Part shown: piece by piece, positions 24,811-35,230 of the stretch
Layout: each line of letters opens with the position of its first letter
Position numbering within the stretch: the first letter of the stretch is position 1
NCBI RefSeq assembly: GCF_014640155.1
Contig: NZ_BMGK01000002.1
Span: forward strand, 10,589 to 74,588
Direction of reading: 5' to 3'
Source of the DNA: Planktosalinus lacus
GTDB taxonomy: Bacteria > Bacteroidota > Bacteroidia > Flavobacteriales > Flavobacteriaceae
DNA length: 64,000 nucleotides
Translations under genes and position numbers: made by a program
The notes under the pieces: model-generated
Told to the model about the DNA's origin: nothing
Seen by the model: only the letters and a program-made list of their open reading frames with translations
The model's database searches: none

Positions 24811-24944
24811 ACTTCTTTAAAAATAACAATGCATTTATCTGAAACTTAAAAATACAAAAATTCAATGCTGACTAAAGAAGAACTCCTTTCAAGATTTAAA
24901 AAGTTTTCAAAAGCTGTTAACAAAAGCTGATTTTCTTTGCTTGA

Positions 24945-27041
24945 TTATTTGTCTAAAAAAGTGTTCAAAAATTGAAGTTGATCAGTGGGAAGTTCTTTTC
25001 TTAAAGAAAGCAATTGCGCACTAACTTCTTCATTTTCTTTCAACAAGACACTTAACAGTTCACGGCTACTGCTTCTAAAACGCCAGTTGGGATGTACACA
25101 CGCATCCAACAAATACATCAGATTTTGATTGGTAAAACCATCAAAACTATAGAGGTATTGAAATGCCAGTTGCCTTATTTCAAAACTGTATTTTGGAGCT
25201 GCATAACTGCTTAATTCATTAAAAAAATCTTGTTTTAAATGATTTTGATAACCCTCAGTTGCCAATGCTAATGTAAGCCATAACTGTCTTAAATTTTTAT
25301 CCTGAAACCCAACAAGATCTATAGTTGCATCAAGATATTTTGGACGATCTTCTGGAAAATTAAGCCAAAGGTGATACAAGGCGGCTTCCTGTGTTACATA
25401 AGAAGTATCAGAAAGTAAAGACTCATAATTGGATTTTAAATGCTCAGGAATTTTGTCAAGACTTAAAGCAATGGCTTGTCGCACCAAAATTGATTCACTT
25501 TCAAAAGCTTTTAAATACAATGGGCTACTATGCTCAACAGACTCTTCAGATAGCTGAAAAACCACTGCTTGTCCTAAATAATCATTTACCGGTGGCTTCA
25601 ACAGTGCATTGAAAATGGATTGTTTTTCTGATAAAGGCCTTTTTGCAATGGCTGACAAGTTCAAATATTGTTCAATAAATGGTGACTTCCTTAACGAATT
25701 TAGGGCTTGTGAAGCTTTAAACGCCGATTGGTTCAACCAGTCTTCCCGAAACCAATCTAGCTCATCATCAGTAATGGCCTCAATTTCATACAAAAAATCA
25801 TCAGTGTTTGCTGAATTGAATTGATGTCGTGTTAAATAGTTTTGAACAGCTTGCCTAAATATCAACTCACCCACTCGCTCTCTAAGTATGTGCAATGCCC
25901 AGGCTCCTTTTTGGTAATAGGTCAATGAACTCGCACCTTTTTTTAATAGCGGCTCCCCTTTTCCTTCATCACTCAAACTAATCAACTGTTCAGCAGATTC
26001 ATAGAGCTTCCAGTAATAATAATCATCACCAAAAATTTTACGTTCTGCAAGCAAGGCATAAAAAGTTGCAAATCCTTCTTGCAGCCAGTGGTGTTCCCCA
26101 CTTTTTGCCGTAACTAAGTTTCCAAACCACTGATGTGCAAGTTCGTGCGCATTTACATTTACATAATTGCGATCTACAAAACCAATGGAATCTACCACAA
26201 AAGCTTCCGAAAAAATGGTCAGGCTTGTGTTTTCCATTCCGGCATAAAGAAAATCCCTTACGGGGACCTGTTTGTAGTTTTCCCATGGATAGTCTACACC
26301 AATTTCAGTTTCAAAAAAATCAAACATTTCACGAGTGTGCCGATACGTAGCAGCAATGTTTCCTTTGTCTTCCGGGTTAATATAATATTCCAACGGAATT
26401 CCTGAAGAAGATGTTTCTGAATACTTTTCAAATCTACCCATAACCAAAGCAAGCAAATAACTGCTCATTGGTTTTTTCATTTGGTAACTCCACAGCTTTG
26501 TTTCGTTGTTAATATGTTCCTCCTGCACACAAACTCCATTGGCTAAAACTGTAAATTGTGCAGGAGCTTTGATATGCAGGTTAAAAATAATTTTATCATT
26601 CACATCGTCAATGGAAGGAAGCCAATGTGAAGTTTCCTTTCCCTGACCCTGAGTCCATATTTGATCTTCAAAAAAATACATAGCTTGCCCGGGCTTAGCC
26701 TCATAGCTTATTGAAACCTGATATTCCTTTCCCGGTTTAAAAGAATCAATCAACCAGATTTTATCAACTGTTTGTTTTATTTTTATAGGAGAATTGGAAG
26801 TGCTTTGCTGTTCTAACTGAATGTTTTTTGCATCAAGATAAACTGAATCTGTTTTTTTAAGTAGTTGAAATCTGTAATGTGCTGTTGCAACAATCTTTTT
26901 CTCTGATGGAAACAGTTCAATATCACCGGTGATTTGCTTAAAATCCACCACTTCCAACTGCTGCGCATCACCCAATTGGCAGTAGATCAAACTGATAAAT
27001 AGAACTAAAAGCCGAAATGAAGGAACCTCAAATAAAATCAT
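24945..27041 (-). CDS. M1 family metallo-aminopeptidase, secreted
   Basis: The 698-residue protein has a signal peptide (LLVLFISLIYCQLGDAQ), an N-terminal beta-sandwich domain, and the M1 catalytic domain with AGMENTS (GxMEN exopeptidase motif), HELAHQWFGNLV, and the third zinc ligand in WLQEGFATFY. A C-terminal HEAT-like helical domain follows (about residues 440-698). It removes N-terminal amino acids from peptides, probably outside the inner membrane. It stands alone; recG starts divergently 92 nt away. Confidence 0.92.
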   Translation of the reverse strand: MILFEVPSFRLLVLFISLIYCQLGDAQQLEVVDFKQITGDIELFPSEKKIVATAHYRFQLLKKTDSVYLDAKNIQLEQQSTSNSPIKIKQTVDKIWLIDSFKPGKEYQVSISYEAKPGQAMYFFEDQIWTQGQGKETSHWLPSIDDVNDKIIFNLHIKAPAQFTVLANGVCVQEEHINNETKLWSYQMKKPMSSYLLALVMGRFEKYSETSSSGIPLEYYINPEDKGNIAATYRHTREMFDFFETEIGVDYPWENYKQVPVRDFLYAGMENTSLTIFSEAFVVDSIGFVDRNYVNVNAHELAHQWFGNLVTAKSGEHHWLQEGFATFYALLAERKIFGDDYYYWKLYESAEQLISLSDEGKGEPLLKKGASSLTYYQKGAWALHILRERVGELIFRQAVQNYLTRHQFNSANTDDFLYEIEAITDDELDWFREDWLNQSAFKASQALNSLRKSPFIEQYLNLSAIAKRPLSEKQSIFNALLKPPVNDYLGQAVVFQLSEESVEHSSPLYLKAFESESILVRQAIALSLDKIPEHLKSNYESLLSDTSYVTQEAALYHLWLNFPEDRPKYLDATIDLVGFQDKNLRQLWLTLALATEGYQNHLKQDFFNELSSYAAPKYSFEIRQLAFQYLYSFDGFTNQNLMYLLDACVHPNWRFRSSSRELLSVLLKENEEVSAQLLSLRKELPTDQLQFLNTFLDK

Positions 27042-27133
27042 AAAACAAAATAACTATTTTTTATTGATTGAATTAAGAAACATTAATTGAATTTTCTCTT
27101 TTAGGTTCCTTTCGAAAGAATTAATTTAGTAGA

Positions 27134-29239
27134 ATGAATGCAACCTTTCTTCAAACCCCCATCGATTATCTTAAGGGAGTGGGTCCCAATCGGGCTGATT
27201 TACTCAGGAAAGAAATAGGCATTCATACTTACCAGGATCTACTTCATTTTTTTCCAAACAGATATATTGACAAAACCCGGTATTACAAAATCAATGAACT
27301 GCAACAAAGCAATGCCGAGGTTCAGATAATCGGAAAAATAATTCATATCAAAACCGTTGAACAAAAAAAAGGGAAGCGATTGGTCGCCTCGTTTACAGAT
27401 GGCACCGGAACAATGGAACTGGTTTGGTTTAGGGGGCACAAATGGATTAAGGAAAATCTCAAGATCAATGAACCCTATGTCATTTTTGGAAAGATAAACT
27501 GGTATAACGGAACTTTTTCGTTACCACATCCGGAAATGGAACTTTTAAGTGAGCACGAAAATGGATTGCGCAGTGCCATGCAACCGGTGTATCCTTCTAC
27601 TGAAAAATTAACTAACAGCGGTATTTCAAATAGAACTATCAATAAACTGATGCAACAGTTGTTTTTGGAATCTAAGAACAAATTTTCAGAAACACTTTCA
27701 AAAAACATCATTGAGGAACTCAAACTACTTCCTAAAAATGAGGCTCTTTTTAATATCCATTTTCCGAAAAGTCAGGAGCTTTTAGTGAAAGCTCAATACC
27801 GCCTAAAATTTGAAGAATTTTTTTATATCCAATTACAATTAATTCGAAAAAACTTAATCCATAAATACAAAATTAAAGGCTATCCTTTTGAGAAAGTAGG
27901 TCCCCTTTTTAATGACTTTTACAAATCACATTTACCCTTTGAATTGACCGATGCCCAAAAACGAGTGATCAAAGAAATCAGAAATGATTTGGGCAGCAAT
28001 GCTCAAATGAACCGCTTGTTACAAGGTGATGTGGGTTCAGGTAAGACCATTGTTGCGCTAATGTCAATGTTAATAGCACTTGACAACGGTTTTCAAGCCT
28101 GTTTAATGGCTCCGACTGAAATTTTGTCAGTCCAACACTACAACAGTTTATTTGAACTATGTAAAAATCTAAATATCAGTATTTTATTACTCACAGGTTC
28201 AACTAAAACTTCAGAAAGAAAAGAAATTCATGAAAAACTTGAAAATGGGAATTTAAACATCCTAATTGGCACTCATGCACTCATTGAAGACAAGGTGAAA
28301 TTTAAAAATTTAGGGTTAGCAATCATCGATGAGCAACACAGATTTGGAGTGGAGCAACGTGCAAAAATGTGGAAAAAAAATGAGTTGCCACCACATATTT
28401 TGGTGATGACGGCCACCCCTATTCCACGCACACTTGCCATGAGTGTATATGGCGATCTTGATATTTCGGTTATTGATGAATTACCCCCCGGAAGGAAAGA
28501 GGTGAAAACTGTTCATCGCTATGATTCAAACCGGTTGAAAGTTTTCAAGTTCATTAGGGACGAGATTGCCAAAGGAAGACAAATTTATATTGTATATCCA
28601 CTTATTCAGGAAAGTGAAAAAATGGATTATAAAGACCTGATGGATGGATATGAAAGTATCGTTAGAGAGTTCCCTTTACCAAACTATCAAATCTCTATAG
28701 TTCACGGTCAGATGAAAGCGGCCGATAAAGAATATGAAATGCAACGATTTGTTAAGGGAGAAACACAAATCATGGTTGCAACCACCGTGATTGAAGTGGG
28801 AGTCAATATACCCAATGCCAGTGTTATGATCATTGAAAGCGCAGAGCGTTTTGGACTATCTCAACTACATCAATTAAGAGGTCGTGTGGGTAGAGGTGCT
28901 GAACAAAGCTATTGTATATTGATGACTTCATTTAAACTCTCCAAAGAAGCCAAAACACGCCTGGAAACAATGGTGCGCACCAATGACGGCTTTGAAATTG
29001 CTGAAGTAGATTTAAAACTAAGAGGTCCTGGTGATATTATGGGTACACAACAAAGTGGTGTTTTACAGCTTAAAATTGCTGATATTGTAAAAGATGGTGA
29101 TGTGCTAAAGATAGCACGGAGTTATGCTTGGCAAGTCCTTAAATCTGATCCTTCTCTACAACTTCCTCAACATGCCCCAATTAAAAATACTTACACACAA
29201 TTAACACGTTATAAAAATATTTGGAATTATATTTCTTAA
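27134..29239 (+). CDS. recG: ATP-dependent DNA helicase RecG
   Basis: The 701-residue protein has the N-terminal wedge/OB domain (SFTDGTGTMELVWFRG, residues ~60-160) and a superfamily 2 helicase core. Walker A is LLQGDVGSGKT, the DExH-type box IIDEQHRFGVEQR, motif III MTATPIPRTLAMSV, and motif VI QLHQLRGRVGRGAEQSYC. RecG reverses stalled replication forks and processes recombination junctions. Full length. A DUF389 gene follows after 26 nt. Confidence 0.95.
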   Translation: MNATFLQTPIDYLKGVGPNRADLLRKEIGIHTYQDLLHFFPNRYIDKTRYYKINELQQSNAEVQIIGKIIHIKTVEQKKGKRLVASFTDGTGTMELVWFRGHKWIKENLKINEPYVIFGKINWYNGTFSLPHPEMELLSEHENGLRSAMQPVYPSTEKLTNSGISNRTINKLMQQLFLESKNKFSETLSKNIIEELKLLPKNEALFNIHFPKSQELLVKAQYRLKFEEFFYIQLQLIRKNLIHKYKIKGYPFEKVGPLFNDFYKSHLPFELTDAQKRVIKEIRNDLGSNAQMNRLLQGDVGSGKTIVALMSMLIALDNGFQACLMAPTEILSVQHYNSLFELCKNLNISILLLTGSTKTSERKEIHEKLENGNLNILIGTHALIEDKVKFKNLGLAIIDEQHRFGVEQRAKMWKKNELPPHILVMTATPIPRTLAMSVYGDLDISVIDELPPGRKEVKTVHRYDSNRLKVFKFIRDEIAKGRQIYIVYPLIQESEKMDYKDLMDGYESIVREFPLPNYQISIVHGQMKAADKEYEMQRFVKGETQIMVATTVIEVGVNIPNASVMIIESAERFGLSQLHQLRGRVGRGAEQSYCILMTSFKLSKEAKTRLETMVRTNDGFEIAEVDLKLRGPGDIMGTQQSGVLQLKIADIVKDGDVLKIARSYAWQVLKSDPSLQLPQHAPIKNTYTQLTRYKNIWNYIS

Positions 29240-29265
29240 ACCACTAACTTTACCAAAAACAGTAC

Positions 29266-31134
29266 ATGTACTACCTCCTTTATCAGAACGATGATCTCGA
29301 CAATGTAGAAAGTGACATTCTACCTCTTTTGAAGAATGTTAATTATGAAAAAATGCTGTATGAAGAGAAAGCTAAATTAAACTTTTCTGAAAATGATGTG
29401 ATTCTCACTTATTTAAGTGATGACGTTTTACAAGAGTTTTTATCTGAAGTAACCAATGGTAAATGGCAACTGGGTGTGCTCCCCCATCCAAAAATGAACT
29501 ATATAGCTTTGGGATTGGGCATTCCGGGAAATTTAGAAGAAGTTGTTAGTGAAATTATCGAGAGTGAAACTACCCATCAGGTAGATTTAATGTATTGTAA
29601 TGATAAGCTGGTATTTCAGTCAGTCAATGTTGGTGAAGTATTTGAACTCGTTGATGATGGAAAAAGGAAAGGATTCTTTGGGCAGCTATTTCGTTTCTTA
29701 AAACAAATTAGAAAATTACGGGACATAAAGCACAGACCATTCACTATTTTTATTGATGACGATAAAATAATTGAAACCTCCGCAATGGGTTTAATTGCTG
29801 TTGAACACTCTAACAGTTCTCTACTTGCCAAAAAATCTGTAAAAACAAATATCAGTAACGATGGTTTGTTGCATTTGCTCATTCTTTCGCCCCAATACAT
29901 TTGGCAATTGGTTTGGTACTTTTTAAAAAGTGTATTACCAGATTTTTTAGTTTCCAAAAATCGTCCGGCTTTTATTGGTCTAATGAAAATTCCCTCCGCT
30001 GTTATAAAAAGTACTTCTAAAATCGAGTACACTATCGACGGTGAAAAGTATGAAGCTGATGAGCTCAAATTTAGAGTAGATTTTCAGTGCTTAACTATGG
30101 CACACCCCATGCGAACAGAAGAAGTTGAAACAGAAAATCCGCAAAAAAAATCATTGCTCATCTCAAATCTTCCCAAAGGTGAAAAGAGAAATGAGTTGAT
30201 TAAAAGAAGACTACCTTGGCTCAGAAGAGCCACTTATGAAGAGTTTAAGGAACTTTTTGTGGTACTCAAAGAGAATGCGAAACTCACCAATGCCTATTTG
30301 GTAATGATGGTTCTTTCAACACTTATAACCGCTTTTGGATTGTATGCAGACTCAGCTCCTGTCATTATTGGTGCGATGATTTTGGCCCCATTAATCTCTC
30401 CTATAGTCTCATTTTCAATGGGTCTCATCCGGTATGACGTGGTTCTCCTTAAAACAAGTTTTAAAACTATCATTTTTGGGACTCTTGCTTCCCTGATTTT
30501 TGCAGCCTTTGTCAGCTTAATAATCCCATTAAAAATAGTTACTTCAGAAATTGATGCACGTTTAACCCCCAGTTTACTTGACCTGGGTATTGCTGTGGCC
30601 TCAGGTATTGCAGCTGCGTTTGCACATGCAAAAGAAGGAATTGCTAAAAGTCTTGCAGGAGTTGCTATTGCGGTTGCACTGGTTCCACCATTGGTTGTTT
30701 CAGGAATTGGTATTGGCTGGTTAGACTGGAATGTATTTTCAGGAGCGTTTTTACTTTATTTAACCAACCTAGCCGGTATCATCATGTTTGGAGGCCTTAC
30801 CTTTTTAATTTTAGGTTTTGCACCCTTTAAAACTGCCAAAAGAGGACTTATATATTCACTATTAATTGTTTTGGCTGTTTGCGTCCCACTTACATTTTCA
30901 TTTTACAGAATTAAGCAGGAAGCAGAAATAACGCGCGCTCTGGAAGGAACCCAATTTGATGAAATCACCTTAAAAGATGTTAGGGTTCGTTATGGTGATA
31001 TTCCCACCGTATCATTAAAAATTATTGCACCCAAAACCCTGCCAGATGTAAAGCTTGAGGAAATTAAAACTCAAATTGAAGAGAAAATCAATCAAAAAAT
31101 CAACATTGAAATTATAACCGCTATTCAGTTTTAA
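29266..31134 (+). CDS. DUF389 (TIGR00341) membrane protein with N-terminal diacylglycerol-kinase-like domain
   Basis: The 622-residue protein has two parts. Residues ~325-550 are the DUF389 membrane domain: about six helices with PVIIGAMILAPLISPIVSFS and AVALVPPLVVSGIGIG. Residues ~1-300 look like a diacylglycerol/lipid kinase fold: GVLPHPKMNYIALGLGIPGN and EVVSEIIESETTHQVDLM match the segments after the kinase glycine motif. The catalytic GGDGT is replaced by TYLSDDV, so kinase activity is doubtful. The last ~80 residues are a soluble domain. Role unknown; it may sense or carry a lipid-like ligand. Confidence 0.75.
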   Translation: MYYLLYQNDDLDNVESDILPLLKNVNYEKMLYEEKAKLNFSENDVILTYLSDDVLQEFLSEVTNGKWQLGVLPHPKMNYIALGLGIPGNLEEVVSEIIESETTHQVDLMYCNDKLVFQSVNVGEVFELVDDGKRKGFFGQLFRFLKQIRKLRDIKHRPFTIFIDDDKIIETSAMGLIAVEHSNSSLLAKKSVKTNISNDGLLHLLILSPQYIWQLVWYFLKSVLPDFLVSKNRPAFIGLMKIPSAVIKSTSKIEYTIDGEKYEADELKFRVDFQCLTMAHPMRTEEVETENPQKKSLLISNLPKGEKRNELIKRRLPWLRRATYEEFKELFVVLKENAKLTNAYLVMMVLSTLITAFGLYADSAPVIIGAMILAPLISPIVSFSMGLIRYDVVLLKTSFKTIIFGTLASLIFAAFVSLIIPLKIVTSEIDARLTPSLLDLGIAVASGIAAAFAHAKEGIAKSLAGVAIAVALVPPLVVSGIGIGWLDWNVFSGAFLLYLTNLAGIIMFGGLTFLILGFAPFKTAKRGLIYSLLIVLAVCVPLTFSFYRIKQEAEITRALEGTQFDEITLKDVRVRYGDIPTVSLKIIAPKTLPDVKLEEIKTQIEEKINQKINIEIITAIQF

Positions 31135-31219
31135 TAACTCCTTTATTTTGAGAGTTGAAAACTTTACTAAACCCAAGGGGTTTGTTATCTTTGCCCCTAT
31201 TATTTTTTTAAGAATCACT

Positions 31220-33646
31220 ATGAAAATTTCATACAACTGGCTTAAACAATTTATAAACATTGATTGGAATGCAGAAAAGACAGGTGCACTTTTAACTGAC
31301 CTGGGATTGGAGGTTGAAGGAATTTCAACTTTTGAATCAGTTAAAGGAGGTTTAAAAGGCATTGTTGTGGGTGAAGTACTTACTTGTGAAAAACATCCCA
31401 ATGCTGACAGGCTAAAAATCACTACTATCAACATTGGCAAGGATCAACCATTGCATATAGTTTGTGGAGCACCCAATGTTGACACCGGTCAAAAAGTGCC
31501 TGTAGCTATCATCGGAACAACTTTATATACTCCTGAAGGTGAAGCCTGGGAAATCAAAAAAGGCAAAATAAGAGGTCAGGTTAGTGAAGGCATGATATGT
31601 GCTGAAGATGAAATTGGCTTGGGAGAAAGTCACGACGGCATTATGGTTCTTGATTCAAAATTTAAACCCGGAACTCCTTTAACAGAGGTTTTTGAAATTG
31701 AAACCGATGAAGTATTTGAAATTGGCCTTACTCCCAATCGTGCAGATGCGATGAGTCACTGGGGTGCAGCAAGAGACTTGAGAGCCGGACTTTTACAACA
31801 AGGGAAACAATTGGAATTTATCACACCCTCCAATGTCAACTTCAGGGTTGATAACCGCACTCATAAAATCAATGTAGAAGTATTAAACAAGGAATTGGCA
31901 CCAAGATATTGTGGAGTAACTATTTCAGGAATCAAAGTTGAGGAATCCCCTGCCTGGATACAAAATAGATTAAAAGCCATTGGTTTAAAACCAAAGAATA
32001 ACATTGTTGACATTACGAACTATGTAATGCACGAATTAGGGCAACCACTTCACGCATTTGACAGCGGAAAAATTTCAGGTGAAAAAATTGAGGTCAAAAC
32101 TGTTGAAGCAGGAACAAAATTTGTATCCCTTGATGAAGTTGAACGCGAACTCCATCAAGAAGACCTTATGATCTGTGATGCAGAAAAACCCTTGTGCATC
32201 GCAGGCGTTTTTGGTGGTGTTGAAAGTGGTGTTTCACTTAATACCACAAGTATTTTTCTGGAAAGTGCATACTTCAACCCTGTGAGTATCAGGAAAACAG
32301 CCAAAAGACACGGTCTGAATACTGACGCCTCTTTTAGATTTGAAAGGGGTATTGACCCAAACATAACTGAGTATGCGCTGATGAGAGCTGCTATTCTTAT
32401 TAAAGAAATTGCTGGGGGAATGATAACAAGTGATGTAATAGATTTATATCCTAAAAAAATTGAAGATTTTCAGGTATTTCTTTCCTTTGAAAAAACGGCA
32501 AAATTGATAGGTGAAGAATTGCCTAAAGAAACCATTAAAAACATACTCACCTCCCTGGAAATTAAAATTAACAATGTAACCGAATCGGGCTTGGGACTCA
32601 CTATTCCTGCATACAGAAATGATGTAACCAGAGAAGCAGATGTTGTAGAAGAAATTTTACGTGTTTATGGCTATAACAATATTAAGTTTACTGAAAAATT
32701 AAACGCGTCTATTTCAAAAACTTCAAAAGTTGAAGACTATCAAATCCAGAATAAATTAGCTTCGCAACTCAATGGACAAGGTTTTTATGAAATGATGGCC
32801 AATTCATTAACCTCCTCCAAACATTCCAAATTAAAGGATATTGTTGATGAGGAAACCACAGTTAAAATGCTCAATCCGCTGAGCCTCGATTTATCTGTGC
32901 TTCGCCAACATATGGTTATTTCAGCACTCGAAGCAATTGCTTACAACAATAACCGCAAGAGGCAAGACCTGCGATTTTTTGAATTTGGAAAAACATATCA
33001 TAAAAAGCAAGACAAGTACATTGAAAATAAACACCTCACACTTACCATTTGCGGAAATCGCGAAACATCACATTGGAACACTCCCGACAGAAAAAGTGAT
33101 TTTTTCTTTTTAAAAGGTACTGTGGAAGCTGTTTTGGAACGAATGTCTATTGCATTTAAAACTAATCCTACCCTGGAAAGCTCAATTTTTAGCGAAGGAA
33201 TTTCCTATGAACATAATGGAAAAATTCTAGTATCCTTCGGTGTGATAAAAAAATCAATTACAAAACATTTTAATGTTGAACCGGAAGTGTTTTTTGCCGA
33301 TTTTAATTGGGATTTAGTTTTAAAGCAATATAAAAACAATAAAATTCAACTCAAAGAAATTCCAAAATTCCCTGAAGTGATAAGAGATTTTGCTTTGCTA
33401 TTGGATGATGCAGTAACTTTTGAAAGTATTTACTCCATTGCAGTTGCTGAAGAAAAAAAGCTTTTAAGAGATGTACAGTTGTTTGATGTTTATCTTGGAA
33501 AAAATCTTCCTAAAGGTAAAAAATCATATGCAGTGAGTTTTATTTTTAGAGATGATAAAAAAACACTCACAGATAAACAAATTGACAAAGTAATGAGTAA
33601 ATTTCAGCAACAGTTTGAAAAACAACTGGGCGCTGAATTAAGATAA
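31220..33646 (+). CDS. pheT: Phenylalanine-tRNA ligase beta subunit
   Basis: The start is ATG 31220 (MKISYNWLKQFINIDW). TATCTTTG at 31186-31193 is the likely -7 element and lies inside the longer ORF, which excludes upstream starts. The 808 residues hold the EMAP-type tRNA-binding domain (~40-150, CEKHPNADRLKITTIN), B3/B4 editing domain, B5 domain, the synthetase-like core, and the C-terminal anticodon-binding ferredoxin fold (FPEVIRDFALLLD). It pairs with PheS, which is elsewhere. A strong terminator follows. Confidence 0.96.
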   Translation: MKISYNWLKQFINIDWNAEKTGALLTDLGLEVEGISTFESVKGGLKGIVVGEVLTCEKHPNADRLKITTINIGKDQPLHIVCGAPNVDTGQKVPVAIIGTTLYTPEGEAWEIKKGKIRGQVSEGMICAEDEIGLGESHDGIMVLDSKFKPGTPLTEVFEIETDEVFEIGLTPNRADAMSHWGAARDLRAGLLQQGKQLEFITPSNVNFRVDNRTHKINVEVLNKELAPRYCGVTISGIKVEESPAWIQNRLKAIGLKPKNNIVDITNYVMHELGQPLHAFDSGKISGEKIEVKTVEAGTKFVSLDEVERELHQEDLMICDAEKPLCIAGVFGGVESGVSLNTTSIFLESAYFNPVSIRKTAKRHGLNTDASFRFERGIDPNITEYALMRAAILIKEIAGGMITSDVIDLYPKKIEDFQVFLSFEKTAKLIGEELPKETIKNILTSLEIKINNVTESGLGLTIPAYRNDVTREADVVEEILRVYGYNNIKFTEKLNASISKTSKVEDYQIQNKLASQLNGQGFYEMMANSLTSSKHSKLKDIVDEETTVKMLNPLSLDLSVLRQHMVISALEAIAYNNNRKRQDLRFFEFGKTYHKKQDKYIENKHLTLTICGNRETSHWNTPDRKSDFFFLKGTVEAVLERMSIAFKTNPTLESSIFSEGISYEHNGKILVSFGVIKKSITKHFNVEPEVFFADFNWDLVLKQYKNNKIQLKEIPKFPEVIRDFALLLDDAVTFESIYSIAVAEEKKLLRDVQLFDVYLGKNLPKGKKSYAVSFIFRDDKKTLTDKQIDKVMSKFQQQFEKQLGAELR

Positions 33647-33650
33647 ATAA

Positions 33651-33677
33651 AAAACGCTTTCATTTTGAAAGCGTTTT
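33651..33677. terminator. Bidirectional terminator between pheT and the fasciclin gene
   Basis: AAAACGCTTTC, a short ATTTT loop and GAAAGCGTTTT form an 11-bp stem flanked by A- and T-runs, so it can stop transcripts from both convergent genes. Confidence 0.9.
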
Positions 33678-33705
33678 TTTTTGATACATACTAAATGCGC
33701 TCTCG

Positions 33706-34278
33706 TTACATCTTTGGTAAAACAACTGAGTCAATCACATGAATAACTCCATTAGATTGATTCACATCAGCGATGGTTACATAAGCTGTACCTCCATTTT
33801 CATCAACTAGTTGTACTTTGCCATCCTTTAATTTAGCCATAAGCTTTCCACCAGATACAGTACTGAAGGTAGCTGTGCCATTTGATTTTTCAATTGCTGC
33901 AATAACATCTGATGCGCTAAATTTTCCTGCAACAACATGATACGTCAATACCCCCTGTAAAGCGGCTTTGTTTTCAGGCTTTAACAAATTCTCAACAGTT
34001 CCATCAGGCAATGCTTCAAAAGCTTTGTTGACGGGAGCAAAAACGGTAAAAGGACCGGGCGACTGTAAGGTTTCTGCTAAATCTGCAGCTCTTACAGCAG
34101 CAACCAGAGTTGTATGATCTTTTGAATTTACAGCATTTTCAACAATGTTCTTAGAAGGATACATCGCTGCACCACCAACCATCTTAGTGTCTTTGCTACT
34201 TTTTTGAGCGAATACTGAAGTTCCTGCAATCAATGCAAATGTCAATACAAATGCACTTAATAAATTTTTCTTTTTCAT
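33706..34278 (-). CDS. Secreted fasciclin (FAS1) domain protein
   Basis: The 190-residue protein has a signal peptide (MKKKNLLSAFVLTFALIAG...FA) and one FAS1 domain with the two hallmark segments GPFTVFAPVNKAFEALP and ADVNQSNGVIHVIDSVVLP. FAS1 domains mediate adhesion or surface binding; no further function is evident. The next gene upstream on this strand is also a FAS1 protein, but more divergent. Confidence 0.9.
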   Translation of the reverse strand: MKKKNLLSAFVLTFALIAGTSVFAQKSSKDTKMVGGAAMYPSKNIVENAVNSKDHTTLVAAVRAADLAETLQSPGPFTVFAPVNKAFEALPDGTVENLLKPENKAALQGVLTYHVVAGKFSASDVIAAIEKSNGTATFSTVSGGKLMAKLKDGKVQLVDENGGTAYVTIADVNQSNGVIHVIDSVVLPKM

Positions 34279-34492
34279 AACATTTTTGTTTAATTGATTA
34301 TTAATTTACTTACTCTATAAACGAAAATTAAATCGGTACGGTTTTATTTGCTGTAAGAATATTTACAAATAAATCTTAGATTTAATTTTTTGTTTAAAGA
34401 TATAAACAATTTATTAAACAAAACATGTGTTAAGAATCAATTAGCACTTTTTTAACGGGAAATTAACCTGTTCAAAAACACAAACTTATATT

Positions 34493-35089
34493 CTAATTTT
34501 GAGTTTTAGAAAGGGCCAAATCTGTTGTTAAATGAAAAAAGCCTCTACTATGTTGGAAGTTGGTTTGAAGTAATCTAGTTTTTGACCCAGTGCCTGTTAA
34601 AAGGTAGATCGTATCTCCCTCAATTTTAAATCTGAGGTTTTTGCCACCAAGAGCCTTAAAGTTTGCACTTCCTTTACCTCTTTCTATAGCTTTTGCTATG
34701 GCGTGTTCATCAACCCTTCCGGGAATGATGTAATAAGAAAGAGTGTTTTTTAAATAATCGCGATTTCCCAAAGCTAAAAAAACTTCAATTTCTTCTTCGG
34801 TCATATGGGAAAAAGCCTCGTTTGGTACGACAAATAACGTGACCATTTCTTTTTCTTTAGTCAAAGTTTCAAAGTCCACCAATTCAAGAATTCTGGAATA
34901 AATGGAAAAGTTCTCAATTTTAGATAGGTTTACCTGAATTGAAAGATTTGAATAGATAGTGTCACCCTCTAATTGCTTAGTAGTGGTTGTTTGAGCAGAT
35001 GTTGAATACTTGTTTTGACCGGAAACCGAAAAAGTAAAAAGTAAACAAAACAAAAATATCTGTTGAAATAGTAAGCGATGTGGCTTCAT
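34493..35089 (-). CDS. Secreted, divergent fasciclin-like protein
   Basis: The 198-residue product has a signal peptide (LLFQQIFLFCLLFTFSVSGQ) and a FAS1-like core: MVTLFVVPNEAFSHMTEEEI, LSYYIIPGRVDE and TNFQHSRGFFHLTTDLALS stand where FAS1 motifs are expected. Sequence is far less conserved than in the neighbour at 33706. The 214 nt between the two hold no other gene. Function unknown. Confidence 0.75.
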   Translation of the reverse strand: MKPHRLLFQQIFLFCLLFTFSVSGQNKYSTSAQTTTTKQLEGDTIYSNLSIQVNLSKIENFSIYSRILELVDFETLTKEKEMVTLFVVPNEAFSHMTEEEIEVFLALGNRDYLKNTLSYYIIPGRVDEHAIAKAIERGKGSANFKALGGKNLRFKIEGDTIYLLTGTGSKTRLLQTNFQHSRGFFHLTTDLALSKTQN

Positions 35090-35230
35090 TTGATGAAATT
35101 AAAATGATTTAAGCAAATATAACATTAGAACTCATAACGCTCAATATTTTCAAATGTTTTAATTGTTTTGAGTATGTTAAAAATTTGCTTCAAAATGTAT
35201 TAAAATATAATTTTATATCAAAAATGTGAT

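Noticed and set aside
31148-31219. Longer PheT start
   Set aside because: The TATCTTTG promoter element lies inside this extension, so the transcript would start after it.
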